From positions 6,302,001-6,366,000 of the forward strand of contig NC_058161.1 of NCBI RefSeq assembly GCF_020080835.1: DNA of 64,000 nt, written 5' to 3'. Below the pieces are notes generated by a model, which worked only from the letters and a program-made list of their open reading frames with translations, was not told where the DNA came from and ran no database searches. The stretch is from Cotesia glomerata. Its lineage: Eukaryota > Arthropoda > Insecta > Hymenoptera > Braconidae. The translations under genes were made by a program, and so were the position numbers. Each line of letters opens with the position of its first letter. Positions within the stretch are counted from its first letter, which is position 1. Shown piece after piece: positions 1 to 13,233 of the stretch.

Positions 1-303
1 AAGAATTTTTCGTCTTGGTTTAAGACAATGAAACTTTTCAAAATTATTTTCTTGGTTCAAGAATTTTTTTTTTTATTCAAGTTAATTTTTTTTTCTGTGT
101 AGTACCGTTTCTTTCAGTGAGTGCGATATAATATGAGAAAAAGAGGAGATCGGCTGTTAAGGAAGATTGAAAATTTTTTGAATGAAGTCTAAAATTTCTT
201 CAATGAAGTCTAAATTTCTTGAGCCAAGAAAATTTCTTTCTCCAAAATAACTTTTGTCTTCGTAAAAATTTTCTTGGTGCAAGAAATTTTTTTTTCTGTG
301 TAG
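1..303. repeat. Two partial copies of a T-rich repeat with a CTGTGTAG end
   Basis: Positions about 46-102 and 270-303 share the order TTTTCTTGGT(T/G)CAAGAA, a long T run and CTGTGTAG. A related inverted piece (GAGCCAAGAAAATTTCTT) lies near 220-238. The inverted CTTGG/CCAAG halves suggest debris of small inverted-repeat elements. No coding capacity is supported; the short ORF overlapping it is T-rich and unlike any protein I recognise. Confidence 0.4.
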
Positions 304-3100
304 AGATTTTTCAGCCCACTAACCATGTATCAAAATTTGTTTTTCTAATAAGTGTCAACCTGACTTTGATGATCTTTTTAACCATTATTTTAATATATGT
401 AAATGGTTAATATTTAGCTCAAGATAGTTTTCTTCTTTATAAGTTAAATAAAGGACATTTTGTTGAATTTTTTGTCATAAAATCTCAAAAGTTTCGAATT
501 TGAATTTTATATTTTCAGTCATTGAATATACTTTAATTAGATAAACTTTTTATTATTTTGTAAGGATAAAAATATAAATCAAAGTTGACATTAAAAAAAA
601 ATTTAACTAAGAATTAAAAGTTCAATTACATATTAATTTTTTAAATAATGTTCAATAATACTGATCAGCGAAGTAGAGTTTCTTAGAAAATTTTTAGAAA
701 TAGTAAAATTAGTCAAATATTTAGACTTTGTAGAGTTCACTGAAAATTTAGAAGCTTTACTAATTATTCTAAAGTTCTTTAATTTGTTTCTTATTTTAAT
801 GTCTTTTATTTTAAAGTTCTTCTGTTACAGAATTACAATACATGTTATAAATTATTTATGATAACTTCTATAAAAATACGTAATTTTAAGAAATTTAATA
901 CATAACATCTAATTTAACTTGGCGCAATATTTCATCGTCAGATATGGGTGATTTAATATAGATAGAAAAAATATAAGACACTAATAAATAAGGATTATAT
1001 AAATGACCTAAAGTCAGTTATAAGACCATTATTTAACAATATCCAAAATTGGAATGTTAAGAGACTTAAGCGTGGCTGTTGTCAGTAAACAGAACAAGTA
1101 GGTATGCCATCAAAGGATAGAATGTGGGTACATGAAGAAAAAGGAGTAAATGCGGGGAGGAGAATAATAAAGAAAAAGCGTGTCAATAGGGACACTTCTC
1201 CCAGCAAATTTAAAAGTTAATAGCTTAAACCCTTTCGTCTATTATTTCTTCATTTTTCGTAAATTTTACTCATGCAATAATTTACAACGTCTTTACGCAA
1301 ATTTTAAAGTTAAATAATAACAAAAACTGTCTACTTTGTCAACGGGTGTACTATTGTTACTAAATATACATATATCGTACCGAGGCAAGCTTGATGGAGG
1401 TAGAGGTCATGGTGTAACTTCATAAATCATTTAATGGAAACAAATAAGCTCTTGAAATATTGCAAAATAGTAAGGAAAGGGTTAAGGCTACCTTAAGTTT
1501 AAATCTTAGACAAAATCTATAGAACATATCTAGCTACCGAAATAACTTGTCAACTGGTTTAACCCTTGCCGTATTACCTGCTTGGCCTACATGTATATCT
1601 CTAGTATCTATTGTATGTACTTCTTAAAAGAATATTAGTCAGCAGTTCTACATAGATTTGCTTCTTTACTGCAATAAGTCAAAAGTCAAGGGATTTGGAA
1701 TGCTGTGTTTGAAAGGATTTTAAGATATTCCCTTCTAATAGACTTTTTCTTAACTCTATTATTTACCGTATTTAATTTTTTTTAAGTACATAGCTCAAGC
1801 CGGACCAGGTTACTCAGAGCTCCTGGTGATCAAAACATTTTTCAATTTTAAACTGTGGATTACTTTCACTGTAAATTTACATTTTTGGTTATTGATTAGT
1901 TCGACAAGTTTAAGATTATCCGATTTTAAAAATAATAAAATCTTTAACGATAACAAAATTTTAGAGATAGGTACAAGTGAAACCCTCCCATTTCTTCACA
2001 ACCCTTACTAAAAATTGAATACCATTTTTTTATCTTCCTTTACTTATTGTTTAAAATAATAATGGAATTGAAGTACTCAGTTGATAAAAAAAATAAAATT
2101 ATTTTATGAAAAATTTCTAAAAAAAATATTTAAATATTTAAAATAAAGTTTTCTTATGACATAAGAACCTAAAAATTCAATTATTGACAATAAGATTTTA
2201 ACATTCATTTCAATCTACTAAGAACATTGTCATTAATACATTTCATTATTATTATTATTATAAAAATAATATATTTTCTTAGAAATACTCTTACGTAGAG
2301 GATTAGGTAGTATTATTTACTTTTGTTCACAAATTACTTATATCTATTGTGCCTAATTATTTTTTCTTACGTCAATTATGACTTGAAACATTATCACTAA
2401 GTAATCTTACATTCATTAAGTATCGTTGTGTAAAATATAATTACTTAAACTGGCAAAAAAAGTAAATGTATTTTACAACCAAATTTATAATAATAAATGC
2501 AAACAAATTTTAAAAAATAACAAAAAATTAACTTTTGAGAATAATTATGACTATTTAAATAAAAAGAAGAATACTCATAAAGTTTTGAATAAAAATTAGT
2601 TTCAAAAACTAAAATTTTTGATAAAAAAAAGGATTGTCAGTGATAAAATTTATTTTGCAATGTTCTTAAATAGAAAGTAATACATATTTAATCTTTAAAA
2701 ATTAAAGTTATGGCAGCTTTGGATCCAAATTAACCCTTGAAGGTAAATCAAACAAATAAAGTTGTAGATTGTAAAATATAGTTTCATAACAATATCAAAA
2801 TACTAATTATCAATTACACGTGGACATAACTCATATCAAGTATTATCAGTCCTTCATAATGTTTATTAGACAATGTAATACACTCACACAGTAAGCGTAT
2901 GTTACCACTTCCAATGAATTTGAACACGTGCCACTACTATCAGGACGGTTGTTTGCCTATTGGTCATAATAGCTCCTCCCACTATTCAAAATTTTTCGTT
3001 TTTCTATTTCCTTAGTATGGTTTCTCTGAGTCGAGCAAAGAAAGCGTCTTCTCCTACCCTATACTGAATGTAGTAGTTGAGAAGCTTATAAGGGGTGCGT
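304..3100. other. Gene-free region upstream of giant
   Basis: About 2.8 kb of very A+T-rich DNA without a supportable gene. It holds an (ATT)n tract near 2246-2265 and a somewhat more complex, less A+T-biased stretch at about 2880-3120 directly before the giant promoter, including a CACGTG E-box near 2925. By analogy with giant in other insects this interval is where patterning enhancers would be expected. No individual binding site is claimed. Confidence 0.4.
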
Positions 3101-3101
3101 A

Positions 3102-3107
3102 TATAAA
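3102..3107 (+). promoter_or_regulatory. TATA box of giant
   Basis: TATAAA within GCGTATATAAACG sits in an otherwise GC-richer patch. It predicts transcription start about 30 bases downstream, near 3132. The leader then runs to a splice donor (TAG|GTAAGA, intron from 3374) and resumes at 3656 after a T-rich acceptor, 21 bases before the start codon. A TATA promoter fits a rapidly induced early embryonic gene. Confidence 0.6.
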
Positions 3108-3676
3108 CGAAGCAACATCCCCGAGAGAACCATAACTCACCTACTACTGACCATCAACGGATGACTATTTATTTTCAAAATATTCACAATTATTTTTTTT
3201 TCGTGCTCGTCGGTACTCACTCGGGATTGTGGTTATTTTTGTTTCAAATTGTTATACAATAATTGAACTTGTTGTTGTTATTTAAATATTTTAAATAACT
3301 CAAAATTTATTTAATTAAGTTTATAACGCAGTGTTGTGATTTGAGTAATTGTAAGATTCGGAATAACTTTTAGGTAAGAATTAAATCTACTTTATTAAAT
3401 TATTTTTTTCTATTAATTAATTCTTTTAATTTAATGCCGAGAATTAATTCTATTAAAATTTTCTATTAACTAATAATAACAATAATTGTGCATTTTTTTA
3501 AATTAAATTTTTATAAGCTTCTTTTACTTGAAATTAAATTTTTGCAACTCAAATTTATTTGAGCTTCTTTTTTTTTTCTTCAAAAGTGATTAGTGAATTT
3601 TATTTGATGAATAGAATTTAATAACAAAATAAAAAAAATTTTTTTTAATTTTTAGCCGACCATAAAACTCATCACA

Positions 3677-4723
3677 ATGACAGCGTACGTAAACTCACCT
3701 TCAAGACACCTCGCGTTAGACTGTACATCATTGAAACAAAACTTTAATGAAAAAACAGAAACAGTTTTAGATCTTTCTTGCAAAAAAGAACATGATAGCC
3801 AAATAGCTTCATGTAATTTAAGTCCCGTGTCACTGGAAGCAAGATCAGTGTCGCCGTTAAGCGAGAGTACCAACGAGCAACATCATTATCATCATCATAA
3901 TAATAATTATCATGAAGAATTAGCGCAGCAGCATCAGGCCCAGAAGCAGCAAAATTGTCCTCGTTATTACCAAGATTATCATAATAATTCATCTGAAGAC
4001 GAACAAAAAAGTCCTGAGAGTCGTTCATTCATGGTAACACCACCTTCAGATTCAGATTCGCCAACGAAGTCAAAATATCAAGGCATTTCACCGCAACAAA
4101 CTTCACCTGAAACAGATCATCATCATCATTATTCGCCTACTTCATCGCCAATGTTATTTATGAATAATCCAATAACGCACCCAGTACATCATCCTGTGAT
4201 GCCAGTGCCAAATAACAGTATTTCTTACCCTCAAGTGCTAGCACCGACGACGAACTTGTTAACAATAAATCCAAAGGTATCCGAGCAAGCTTGTACACCT
4301 GACGTTGGGAAGAAAGCACCTCGGCCATTCAAAGCGTATCCTAAAGACCCACTGGCTTTGACAGTCAGCCCGCCGGAATTCATGTACGACCAAAATTCAA
4401 AAGAATCTTACAGCGAGTTTCGCAAGCGGATGCTTGAGTCGGTGAGAAAATCCAATGACGGTACTAATATTAAAATGAGAAGGTTGAGTAAAAATTCAAA
4501 CTTACCAACCAGCACTGTCGATGACAAGGACATGGCTTACTGGGAAAGGCGCAGGAAAAATAATGAAGCGGCGAAACGATCGCGCGACGCAAGACGAGCT
4601 AAGGAAGATGAAATCGCTATCAGGGCAGCTTATCTAGAGCAAGAAAATATTAAATTAAAATATGAAATCATAGCACTGAGAAATGAAACTGCAAGGCTGC
4701 GTTGCATGATTTATCCTAGTTAA
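3677..4723 (+). CDS. gt: Giant, bZIP gap-gene transcription factor
   Basis: The single coding exon gives 348 residues. Giant is a nuclear short-range repressor that patterns the early insect embryo. A bZIP domain closes the protein: the basic region at about 289-309 (RRRKNNEAAKRSRDARR) has the PAR/Giant-type NNEAAKRSR core, and a leucine zipper has heptad leucines at 320, 327, 334 and 341. An N-terminal VLDLS motif (residues 30-34) matches the CtBP-recruiting motif type known in Giant. His/Asn/Gln-rich tracts fill residues 65-105, and a conserved-looking RPFKAYPKDPL segment precedes the bZIP. The ATG in CACAATG context is the first after the spliced leader, and the stop is a TAA. Poly(A) signals AATAAA occur at about 4828 and 5005. 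Other PAR-bZIP proteins are less likely because of the VLDLS motif and the RAAYLEQENI zipper start. Confidence 0.9.
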   Translation: MTAYVNSPSRHLALDCTSLKQNFNEKTETVLDLSCKKEHDSQIASCNLSPVSLEARSVSPLSESTNEQHHYHHHNNNYHEELAQQHQAQKQQNCPRYYQDYHNNSSEDEQKSPESRSFMVTPPSDSDSPTKSKYQGISPQQTSPETDHHHHYSPTSSPMLFMNNPITHPVHHPVMPVPNNSISYPQVLAPTTNLLTINPKVSEQACTPDVGKKAPRPFKAYPKDPLALTVSPPEFMYDQNSKESYSEFRKRMLESVRKSNDGTNIKMRRLSKNSNLPTSTVDDKDMAYWERRRKNNEAAKRSRDARRAKEDEIAIRAAYLEQENIKLKYEIIALRNETARLRCMIYPS

Positions 4724-5520
4724 TAAATTTGTTTAGAAACTAGTTCCCTGATTAAGAAATCTAATTTGAAATGATTTAAAATAATTTAAAAGCATCTGAT
4801 TTAAATACTATATAGATATACAATTAAAATAAAGGTAATCATTTTTCTGAATCAGGGTTGTAGATACAAATAGATTTTGTAAATATTAATGTACATAGTT
4901 AATGAGTTTAATCGAGTCAAATCGATTTAATTTAATGAGTTTAATCGAGTCTAATTTAGCGTATAAATTTGAGATATTATTTTGTTATCCATACCTTTTT
5001 GTACAATAAAACAAAAAGTAACGATTCGTCTGATTTAGTTATTGTATAACTGAGTAGAAATTTTTTTTATTTCATTTTGTTTAAGCATTTTTTCTGGAAT
5101 TTAAAAATTTAACCAAACGAAGCTTCTGTTAAAAAATTCTGTGTGACACACCAAAATATATTAGGAAAGGACAAAATACAGCTCCTGTTAAAAGCGAAAC
5201 TCAAAATTCCAATTTTAAAAGGTTGCTTTCGAAGATTAAATTTTGACGCACCCAAATGTATAGCTTATGACTAGAGGTTATAAATGTAGGAGAGAATTAT
5301 TATAAATAATTGACTGAAAAATATACATCCCATCATTGTATCTATTACTTAAAACCAAGTATACTAGTTTTATATTAACTAACTTCTGTAATATTTGATA
5401 TTTATCCGTAACAATAATGATAAATTTTGGAATTTATAAACTTAACTAATTTTTTTTTGTATAAAAAGAAATATTTATTTACACCATGTAAAACTTTAAT
5501 ATAGAATAATAATAACTAAA
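4724..5520. other. 3' ends of giant and the ZNF511-like gene
   Basis: Convergent 3' region. It contains the giant 3'UTR with AATAAA at about 4828 and 5005, and the reverse-strand poly(A) signal of the zinc-finger gene (TTTATT near 5473). A short duplicated phrase (TTTAATGAGTTTAATCGAGTC) occurs near 4900-4950. No gene is visible. Confidence 0.5.
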
Positions 5521-7639
5521 CTATACAAGAGGTAACGCATCACTCAGCTCCATTAAATTATCATTTTCAATATCACTTTTTATCGTTCTGCTTCGTCTGA
5601 GATTCTGTGGATGTGGTTTATGCATGATTTGTCGTGGAATGAACATCAATGAAGATACAGGTTTCATTGTTGATGATAATAACTGCCCGAATGAAGAGCC
5701 TGAAGATGTTGAACTACCACCAATTGGATGATACTCATCAACTTTACTCTTACATTGCGAACTAAATGTTCTTAATTTTTGGTTCTTGTTCAAATCAACA
5801 CTTAATCCTTTATTGTCGTTAGCTTTTTTATTATTTGATAATTTAATTGTCTTTTTATTATCATCTACTTCCATTGCGTTTTCTAGATGTGTGATAGTTT
5901 TTTTCACGGTTTTTTTTTGTGACAATTCGTCGAATTTAAATAACTTGGGAAATTTATGAACTTCAATGCAATGCTGTTTTCTATCTTCAGAGGTTTTGAA
6001 CTTGATATAGCAGTCCGAGACATAGCATTGATGCTGAAAAAAGAAAAAAGTAATTTATTAAAAAATATCTCTTTAATTTGTAAACTTTTATAGTTAAAAA
6101 AAAAAAACTTTATTTTTTTACAGTTTAATTTGTATATAACGTAAAAGACCCAGTTATTGACACTTACAATTTTATTTTAATTAAAAAAAAAAAACAAATC
6201 AACTCTCATAAATTGATAAACATAATTTTTGAATTATAAATTTTAAGATAATTGATTTTTTGAGAACATTTTATTTTTTTTAATTAGAATAAAATTGTAA
6301 GTATCAAACAATTAGGGCAGTGATAATAACTTTTTGTTTACTTACATAAATAGAAATTTGGAAAAAAATTTTTCATAATTAATTATTTATTTAAATTCAT
6401 CAAGATGAATATTATATTAGTTTCATAAATATGAGCAGAAAAACTTTTTTGGTAAATAATTTATTATTTTATTATCTAGATAGATCTTTGGTGATGCAAA
6501 CTGCGAATTTTTTTTTAATTACATTTGTAATTTTTTACTATTGTCAAAAATATTGTCTAATCTCATATTAGTATTTTGTATTTACAATGGACACGTATTT
6601 AAACTATTTAGTTAATCTCTTCTTTATATTGGAATACACTTAGGTGTAAAATCTATTACTGCATACTGTAACTGAATATTTGGCAATATGGTATCCCAAA
6701 TTACCGCCAAGTTCTAAGAAGGAATATTACTTATAATACATATGTTAAGTCAAATGAGTTAATAAAGAATGCTTTAAATAAAAAATTTTTTAAGTTTTAA
6801 AAAGTTTGAGCTCGAATTTTTATTAATTGATTTACTTGAAGGATTCCCTTACTCAACATAATTAAATCTATTATTACTCTTAGAAAGTAAGTTTCTGAAA
6901 AAAGTTACTTGATAAGTGATAGTTATACTTTTTAGTAAAATGTTTGTTTTTAAAGTTTTTATCTATAAAACATTTTGAAATTCCAATATTTATCGATGTC
7001 ATAATGATTATTGTGTAAGTATGACAATAAAATTCATTAAAACATTTAGATTTGATAATTGAAAGAAAAAAAAAGTAAACATGATAATACATACCATTGG
7101 TTTTTTATCAGCTAAAACTTTGAAAAAGCTATCATGATTTTCTTCAATATGAATTTCTAACAATCGTGCATTAGCGTTTATTTTCTTACATTCTGCACAA
7201 GTAAATCTGTGACAACTATTGTAGTGTATTTCAAAATCCAGAAGATTATCGAATTTTATCTCACATCCTGGTGCATTGCATTTAAATTCATTCATCCTGA
7301 AATGTAGAGAATTATCAATTACAACATTATAATTAAAAATACAGAGATGTAAATAAACATACTGAATATATTAAATAAAGGATGATTGGCAGTTACAAAT
7401 TCACGGTAAAAATTATAACACTCAATATAATTAATTTAGATCATGATTTCTCTATATAAATTGAAATATACTCACGATTGATGAAAAAATTCTTCCTCAT
7501 CGTCTATTGTAATCCCAGTTCGTTGAAAAACTTTACAAGCTCGATGGGAGTCTTCAAAAAATGTATCATTAATGTCTCTCGTACCTACTCCAATATTTTT
7601 TAAAAATACTACATCATCTGGTGACAATTTTCCAGCCAT
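5521..7639 (-). CDS. ZNF511-like C2H2 zinc-finger protein (three exons)
   Basis: Exons in coding order are 7639-7476, 7296-7095 and 6033-5521, giving 292 residues; all junctions are GT-AG and the frame closes. Three C2H2 fingers match the ZNF511 layout: C-x4-C...H-x4-H starting at Cys61 (FKCNAPGC), C-x2-C...H-x4-H at about 88 (FTCAEC) and C-x4-C...H-x4-H at about 125 (HQCYVSDC). The third is followed by VHKFPKLFKFDE, resembling the MHLYPxxFRFD segment of ZNF511. The Ser/Lys-rich tail includes SLMFIPRQIMHK. The start is the first ATG (MAGKLSPDD) of exon 1. ZNF511 is a small, poorly characterised, probably nuclear protein. The second intron (1061 bp) holds an inverted-repeat element at 6147-6321. 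The symbol is left empty because orthology is by family resemblance only. Confidence 0.8.
6147..6321. repeat. MITE-like inverted repeat in the ZNF511 intron
   Basis: The left arm (TTGACACTTACAATTTTATT, from 6157) and the right arm (6281-6310) are near-perfect inverted complements. The outer ends are weaker: GACCCAGTTATT on the left against GCCCTAATTGTTT on the right. The element is about 175 bp and non-coding. It lies in the antisense intron and does not touch splice sites. Confidence 0.55.
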
Positions 7640-8226
7640 TGTTAATATTTGTTACTCTTTTTGAACAGCTGAAGAATTTTATTGTTGAAAGCATTTGTTT
7701 ACTTCTCACTTGCTTGAAGTCCAAGATAACCTCAATTTTACAAAATACATTTATTTCAATGTAAATTTGATGAATTTCATACGAGGTAACAATTATTATT
7801 TTACATTGTTGTACTTTTATAATTATCTGTAAAAAGATAGAATAAAATATTTAAAAAAAAGTTCGAATAAATTAGAAGAATTATTTAAAAAATTTTAAAT
7901 TATTTTTTATTTACTACAACTCGCGCTCTTTACCTTTACCTGTCAAACTGGCTTCAAACTATCGTTGCGGATTTTCAGATTCTCAAATTCCGGGACGTTA
8001 GACTTACAGATAACTTTACATTCACTTGGCAAAAAATTTCCGTTAACTTGACATCAAATTGTTTGTAATTTGAGTGTACGACATTTTTTTCCGAAAACAG
8101 ATTTCGGGCGGTCGATAACTGATTAAAAAGTTGACCGGACAGCCAAGAGATGGCGTAGGCAGTTCTAAATTCGAAAAAAATAGCCAAAAGACAGGAAAAG
8201 ATAGCTTAGAAAGTTCAGAACGAATA
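7640..8226. other. Spacer between ZNF511 and the repeat cluster
   Basis: The ZNF511 promoter side is A+T-rich to about 7900. At 7950-8225 the composition changes to a GC-richer, non-coding stretch with TTTCCGAAAACAGATTTCGG-like phrases, probably old repeat DNA. No open frame resembles a known protein. Confidence 0.35.
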
Positions 8227-9446
8227 AGGTAAAAGACCCAATAGCGGAACGACGAAGGGTACATGACTGGTTTTTATTACTTAGAAAATATTCAAATGGT
8301 TCATTAGTAATAATAATTTATCCAATCATATAGAATAAATATGTAGTTACACGAAAATAATTAAATTTATCAATTTTGTCGAATTTAATATTAAAAAAAA
8401 ACATGTTTTTTGAAAAAGTCTAAAAGACCCAGTATCGGAACACCTTAAATGCCTAGTCCCAATACCGGAATATGGTTGACCCAATACCCAAAACTAATTT
8501 TTTTAATCTAAAGAGTCCGCTTTTCGTAAGCTGGATTAATTAAATAATTAATTAACAAATCATAATACTTTATGTGAATTTTTCTGAATTTATAAAACGA
8601 ATTTATAAAATGTTATCTTCGACTTAACTTTCGGCATCCTACTACTACCTATAAAAAATTAAGCAGTTAATTCAGAACTCAAATGACATGTATGTATTTA
8701 TAGTGAAACTAACAATAATTATTTAATATTAAAAAATCAAATAAATTTTTACTAAAAATAAAAAAAAAAAAATAAACGATTCGAAGTTATACTTGACGAC
8801 ACTTATGTAAAAAAGAAAATTTCAAAACAGAAATTTGCTTTTGTTCTTCAAGTTAAAATTTACGAATATTTAAAACAATTTTTATAATAAAATTACTTTC
8901 TGTATTAAATGTTATTTCACAAAAACTTTTGTTGTTGTGCTTGATGTAAACAATCAACACAGTATATATCGTAAATGTAAATAAATAATATCAATACTGC
9001 TGACTGTTCCGTTACTGGGTATTAGCTCATTTCGGGTGTACCAATAGACGAACAGTAAATTTTAAATAACAATAGGGTCTATTTTGTATTATCAATGAAT
9101 TGCATCGAATTTTTAGTATTTGTATTAATACATAAAAAAAAAAATTTTAGTGAAAAGTATTTCCATTAGGTTTCTATGAGCTTAAGATCATCGAGTGATT
9201 TTTAGCAAAACCATTAAGAGACCTTGATAAATCAGAAATCTAAGACTATTGACATCATTAACATTTTTTTTCTATATTTCCAATATAATTTAAAGTTTCA
9301 TTCATATTTTATTATGTAAAAAAAAGATTGAGGTTTCTAATAAAGAAAAGTTTGTTTAATTTGATTGAGTACGAGATAAAATATAAAATAATAATTGTCA
9401 AATCGTTCCGGTATTGGGTCTCGTTCCGGTATTGGGTCTTTTACCT
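8227..9446. mobile_element. Non-autonomous TIR transposon flanked by TA
   Basis: The ends are inverted repeats. The left AGGTAAAAGACCCAATAGCG mirrors the right end, whose reverse complement reads AGGTAAAAGACCCAATACCG. TA lies at 8225-8226 and 9447-9448. The motif (A)GACCCAATACCGGAAC recurs inside both ends: about 8235, 8425, 8457 and 8483 on the left, and inverted near 9005, 9405 and 9425 on the right. The 1.2 kb interior is A+T-rich with no recognisable transposase. TA duplication and TIRs suggest the Tc1/mariner superfamily; the family name is unknown. Confidence 0.7.
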
Positions 9447-9625
9447 TACAGAGAATTTACACAGATACTGGGAGTAAGCCAGGCTCGTATACAGAGTAGG
9501 GGCGAAAATGCTGTTGATAAACAGCAATCGAAATACAGCTACCGGGACGCATAAAAATATAATAAAGTCATTTGCTGTTGATCAACAGAGTTGATTTAAT
9601 CTTTTACGGTAATTACGGTAATTAT

Positions 9626-10287
9626 TGCACACGTGAGTGCAAAAGCATCAGCAGTGGTAGCTAGCTTAGCACGACTGATGCCAAACGTCGGAGGCCCAAA
9701 GCAGAGCAGAAGACTACTGCTATCATCTGTAGTCACATCAATGCTCACTTACGGAATATCTATCTGGGCGGACGCACTAGAGAAGCAAGAATCATGGAGA
9801 AAGGCTGGACCAGTCTACCGTCTGAGTGCCTTAAGAGTAGCGAGCGCCTTCCGCACAATATCTATGGAAGCAATGTGTGTCATTTCCGGAACTTTGCCTC
9901 TCAGAGTCTTAGCTGAGGAAAGACGGATCCTTTACCAACGAAAGAAGTCAACCACACTAAGCGCTGAGGAGCTTAGAACAGAAGAACGGCAGAAGAGCAT
10001 AAGTCGATGGCAACTACAGTGGGATGCCACAGTGAAGGGTAGGTGGACGCATCGTCTCATATCAAGGATCAACGTTTGGCTACAGTCGACGCTCTCTGTA
10101 TTGGACCTCTCTGTATTTGACCGCTCTCTGTATTTGACCACATTCTTCCTCTGTATTTGACGATTTTACACAGCTCTTATGGACAAGGATGAGTCAAATA
10201 CAGAGAATGGTCCTGTACGGGTGAGTCAAATACAGAGAGCGTTGACTGTAAACCGGAGTCACGATGAGGTCAACTATTATCTAAAAA
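9626..10287 (+). pseudogene. R1/I-clade non-LTR retrotransposon RT relic
   Basis: An open stretch (frame of 9633) encodes the region C-terminal to the reverse transcriptase palm of R1-like elements: ASLARLMPNVGGPKQSRR, LLLSSVVTSMLTYGISIW, then MCVISGTLPL and a GRWTHRLI segment. The 5' two thirds (endonuclease, RT catalytic core) are missing. A 166 bp element interrupts the frame at 10083-10248. Downstream of it the same frame resumes with SHDEVNYYL, the usual EVN-Y-L tail motif, and then ends in low-complexity sequence. It is a dead 5'- and 3'-truncated copy. Its composition is clearly GC-richer than the surrounding DNA. Confidence 0.8.
10083..10248. mobile_element. 166 bp mariner-like MITE inserted in the R1 relic
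   Basis: TA duplications lie at 10081-10082 and 10249-10250. The ends CAGTCGACGCTCTCTGTATT and (reverse complement of the right end) CAGTCAACGCTCTCTGTATT are inverted repeats. The CTCTGTATTTGAC motif repeats about four times inward from the left end and twice inverted from the right. Removing the element plus one TA restores the R1 reading frame. There is no coding capacity. Confidence 0.8.
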
Positions 10288-10321
10288 GTAAAAAGGATTC
10301 CCCCCCTTAAAAAAAAAAAAA

Positions 10322-10502
10322 ACACACACACACACACACACACACATACAGACATAGTGACAACCTCGCGGGGATAGTCAGGGAAGCTTCCTGTGACCTT
10401 CAAACGTCGAGATCTGATGAAAACTCAATTTTTGCAAAACGGGGTGAAAACAATAACTTCCCGATTTTTTAAAAACTTCGATTTTCTTAGCGGGAAGTTA
10501 AT
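10322..10502 (-). repeat. Dispersed repeat, copy 1, with (CA)n start
   Basis: A (CA)n run (10322-10345) leads into about 150 bp that is nearly identical, in reverse orientation, to 48526-48697. It ends in an imperfect 45 bp palindrome (10455-10499) with AACTTCCCG and CGGGAAGTT arms. The family is unknown; two copies in one window show it is interspersed. Confidence 0.75.
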
Positions 10503-10692
10503 AAAAAATATGTAAGAAATTACTTAATTCTTTTTTTTTTTTTAATCAATTACACAATTAATTTTTTTCTTAAAAAATGAATGAGCGTTATGACGCGTGC
10601 ACTTTGGGATTTTCCAAACTTTTTTAGTAGATTTTATAAAAATCTAACTATTACAGCCGTCCTCATGGCGCAACTTTGAAAAAATTTAGTCG

Positions 10693-10727
10693 TTTTCTGA
10701 CTCAGTTTGTCGAGCTGAGTCAGAAAA
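10693..10727. repeat. Perfect 13 bp inverted repeat
   Basis: TTTTCTGACTCAG and CTGAGTCAGAAAA flank a 9-base loop. It lies between the dispersed repeat and the (TA)n tract, in DNA otherwise without genes, and is probably part of repeat debris. Confidence 0.6.
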
Positions 10728-10742
10728 TGTATATAGTTCAAA

Positions 10743-12450
<1,708 letters not shown>

Positions 12451-12458
12451 GTAGGGTA

Positions 12459-13093
12459 ATGACAACTCTTATATTAGGAATTGGAGTTGGTTTATTTGTC
12501 ATTCTAACCTTGTGGTTATCAGCTGCATTGATATTCGCTGTATCGTTTAGAATTGACAAAAAAATTGGTGCTATTGCTATTATTGTTGCTGCAATAATTA
12601 CAATTGTTCTTGTGAGTGTACCGAGAAGTTCAGAATATCCTTCTTATTTTCAAGAAAAGGTATGACCACCATTTATCAACTTTTTTTCAAGCAAAAAAAT
12701 ATTTATTATTAAGTAACAATTTTTGCAGTTGTCAATTTTTTAATTTTTTTTATTAAATTAAAAATTTTCGTTAAATTTTTTGATAAAATTACCGAAAAGT
12801 ATTACACACAAAACATCTGGAAAATTTAGTATCAAATTTTGATAATAAATTTATCAGAATTAAAAAAAAAATTTATTGATCCAGTTTTATAATTATTTAA
12901 AATCTTTTGTTGATTAACAAGTTATTTAATATAAATAAATTTTGTTTTTCAGCCGTATGATCAACTTTTTGTCTGGAGAGTTATTCTTCTTACTGTGCTA
13001 GTTGGTTCTTCATTAATTGCATTATTTGGATACGTCAAGTATGAGTTAATGGACTTTAAGAAACCTCAAAGAATTGTCAATTGGATTTATTAA
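12459..13093 (+). CDS. TMEM218-like ciliary membrane protein (two exons)
   Basis: Exons 12459-12659 and 12953-13093 join in phase 0 to give 113 residues; human TMEM218 is about 115. Three hydrophobic segments are visible: about 5-30 (ILGIGVGLFVILTLWLSAAL), 36-54 (GAIAIIVAAIITIVLVSV) and 76-97 (WRVILLTVLVGSSLIALFGY). The family signature VPR-S-EYP follows the second segment. TMEM218 works at the ciliary transition zone with the TMEM67 module; that role is family knowledge. The start ATG lies four bases after a splice acceptor, so the leader is on an upstream exon. The thioredoxin gene starts 140 bp after the stop with no AATAAA between them. Confidence 0.8.
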
Positions 13094-13233
13094 AAATCAT
13101 CAATCAAATTATAAAGTCAATAATTAAGTAGAGTAGGTAATTATTGTCAAATATTTTTTCGTGATATAAAAATTAAGTTGTAATCATCGCATAATTTTTC
13201 TGTTTAAAAAGTAATTAATTCAAAGCCTTAAAT

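Noticed and set aside
1826..2011. Open frame of 61 codons upstream of giant
   Set aside because: A+T-driven composition, no recognisable motif, no splice or promoter context.
3652..4028. Antisense frames over giant
   Set aside because: Mirror of a strongly coding bZIP exon; no independent signals.
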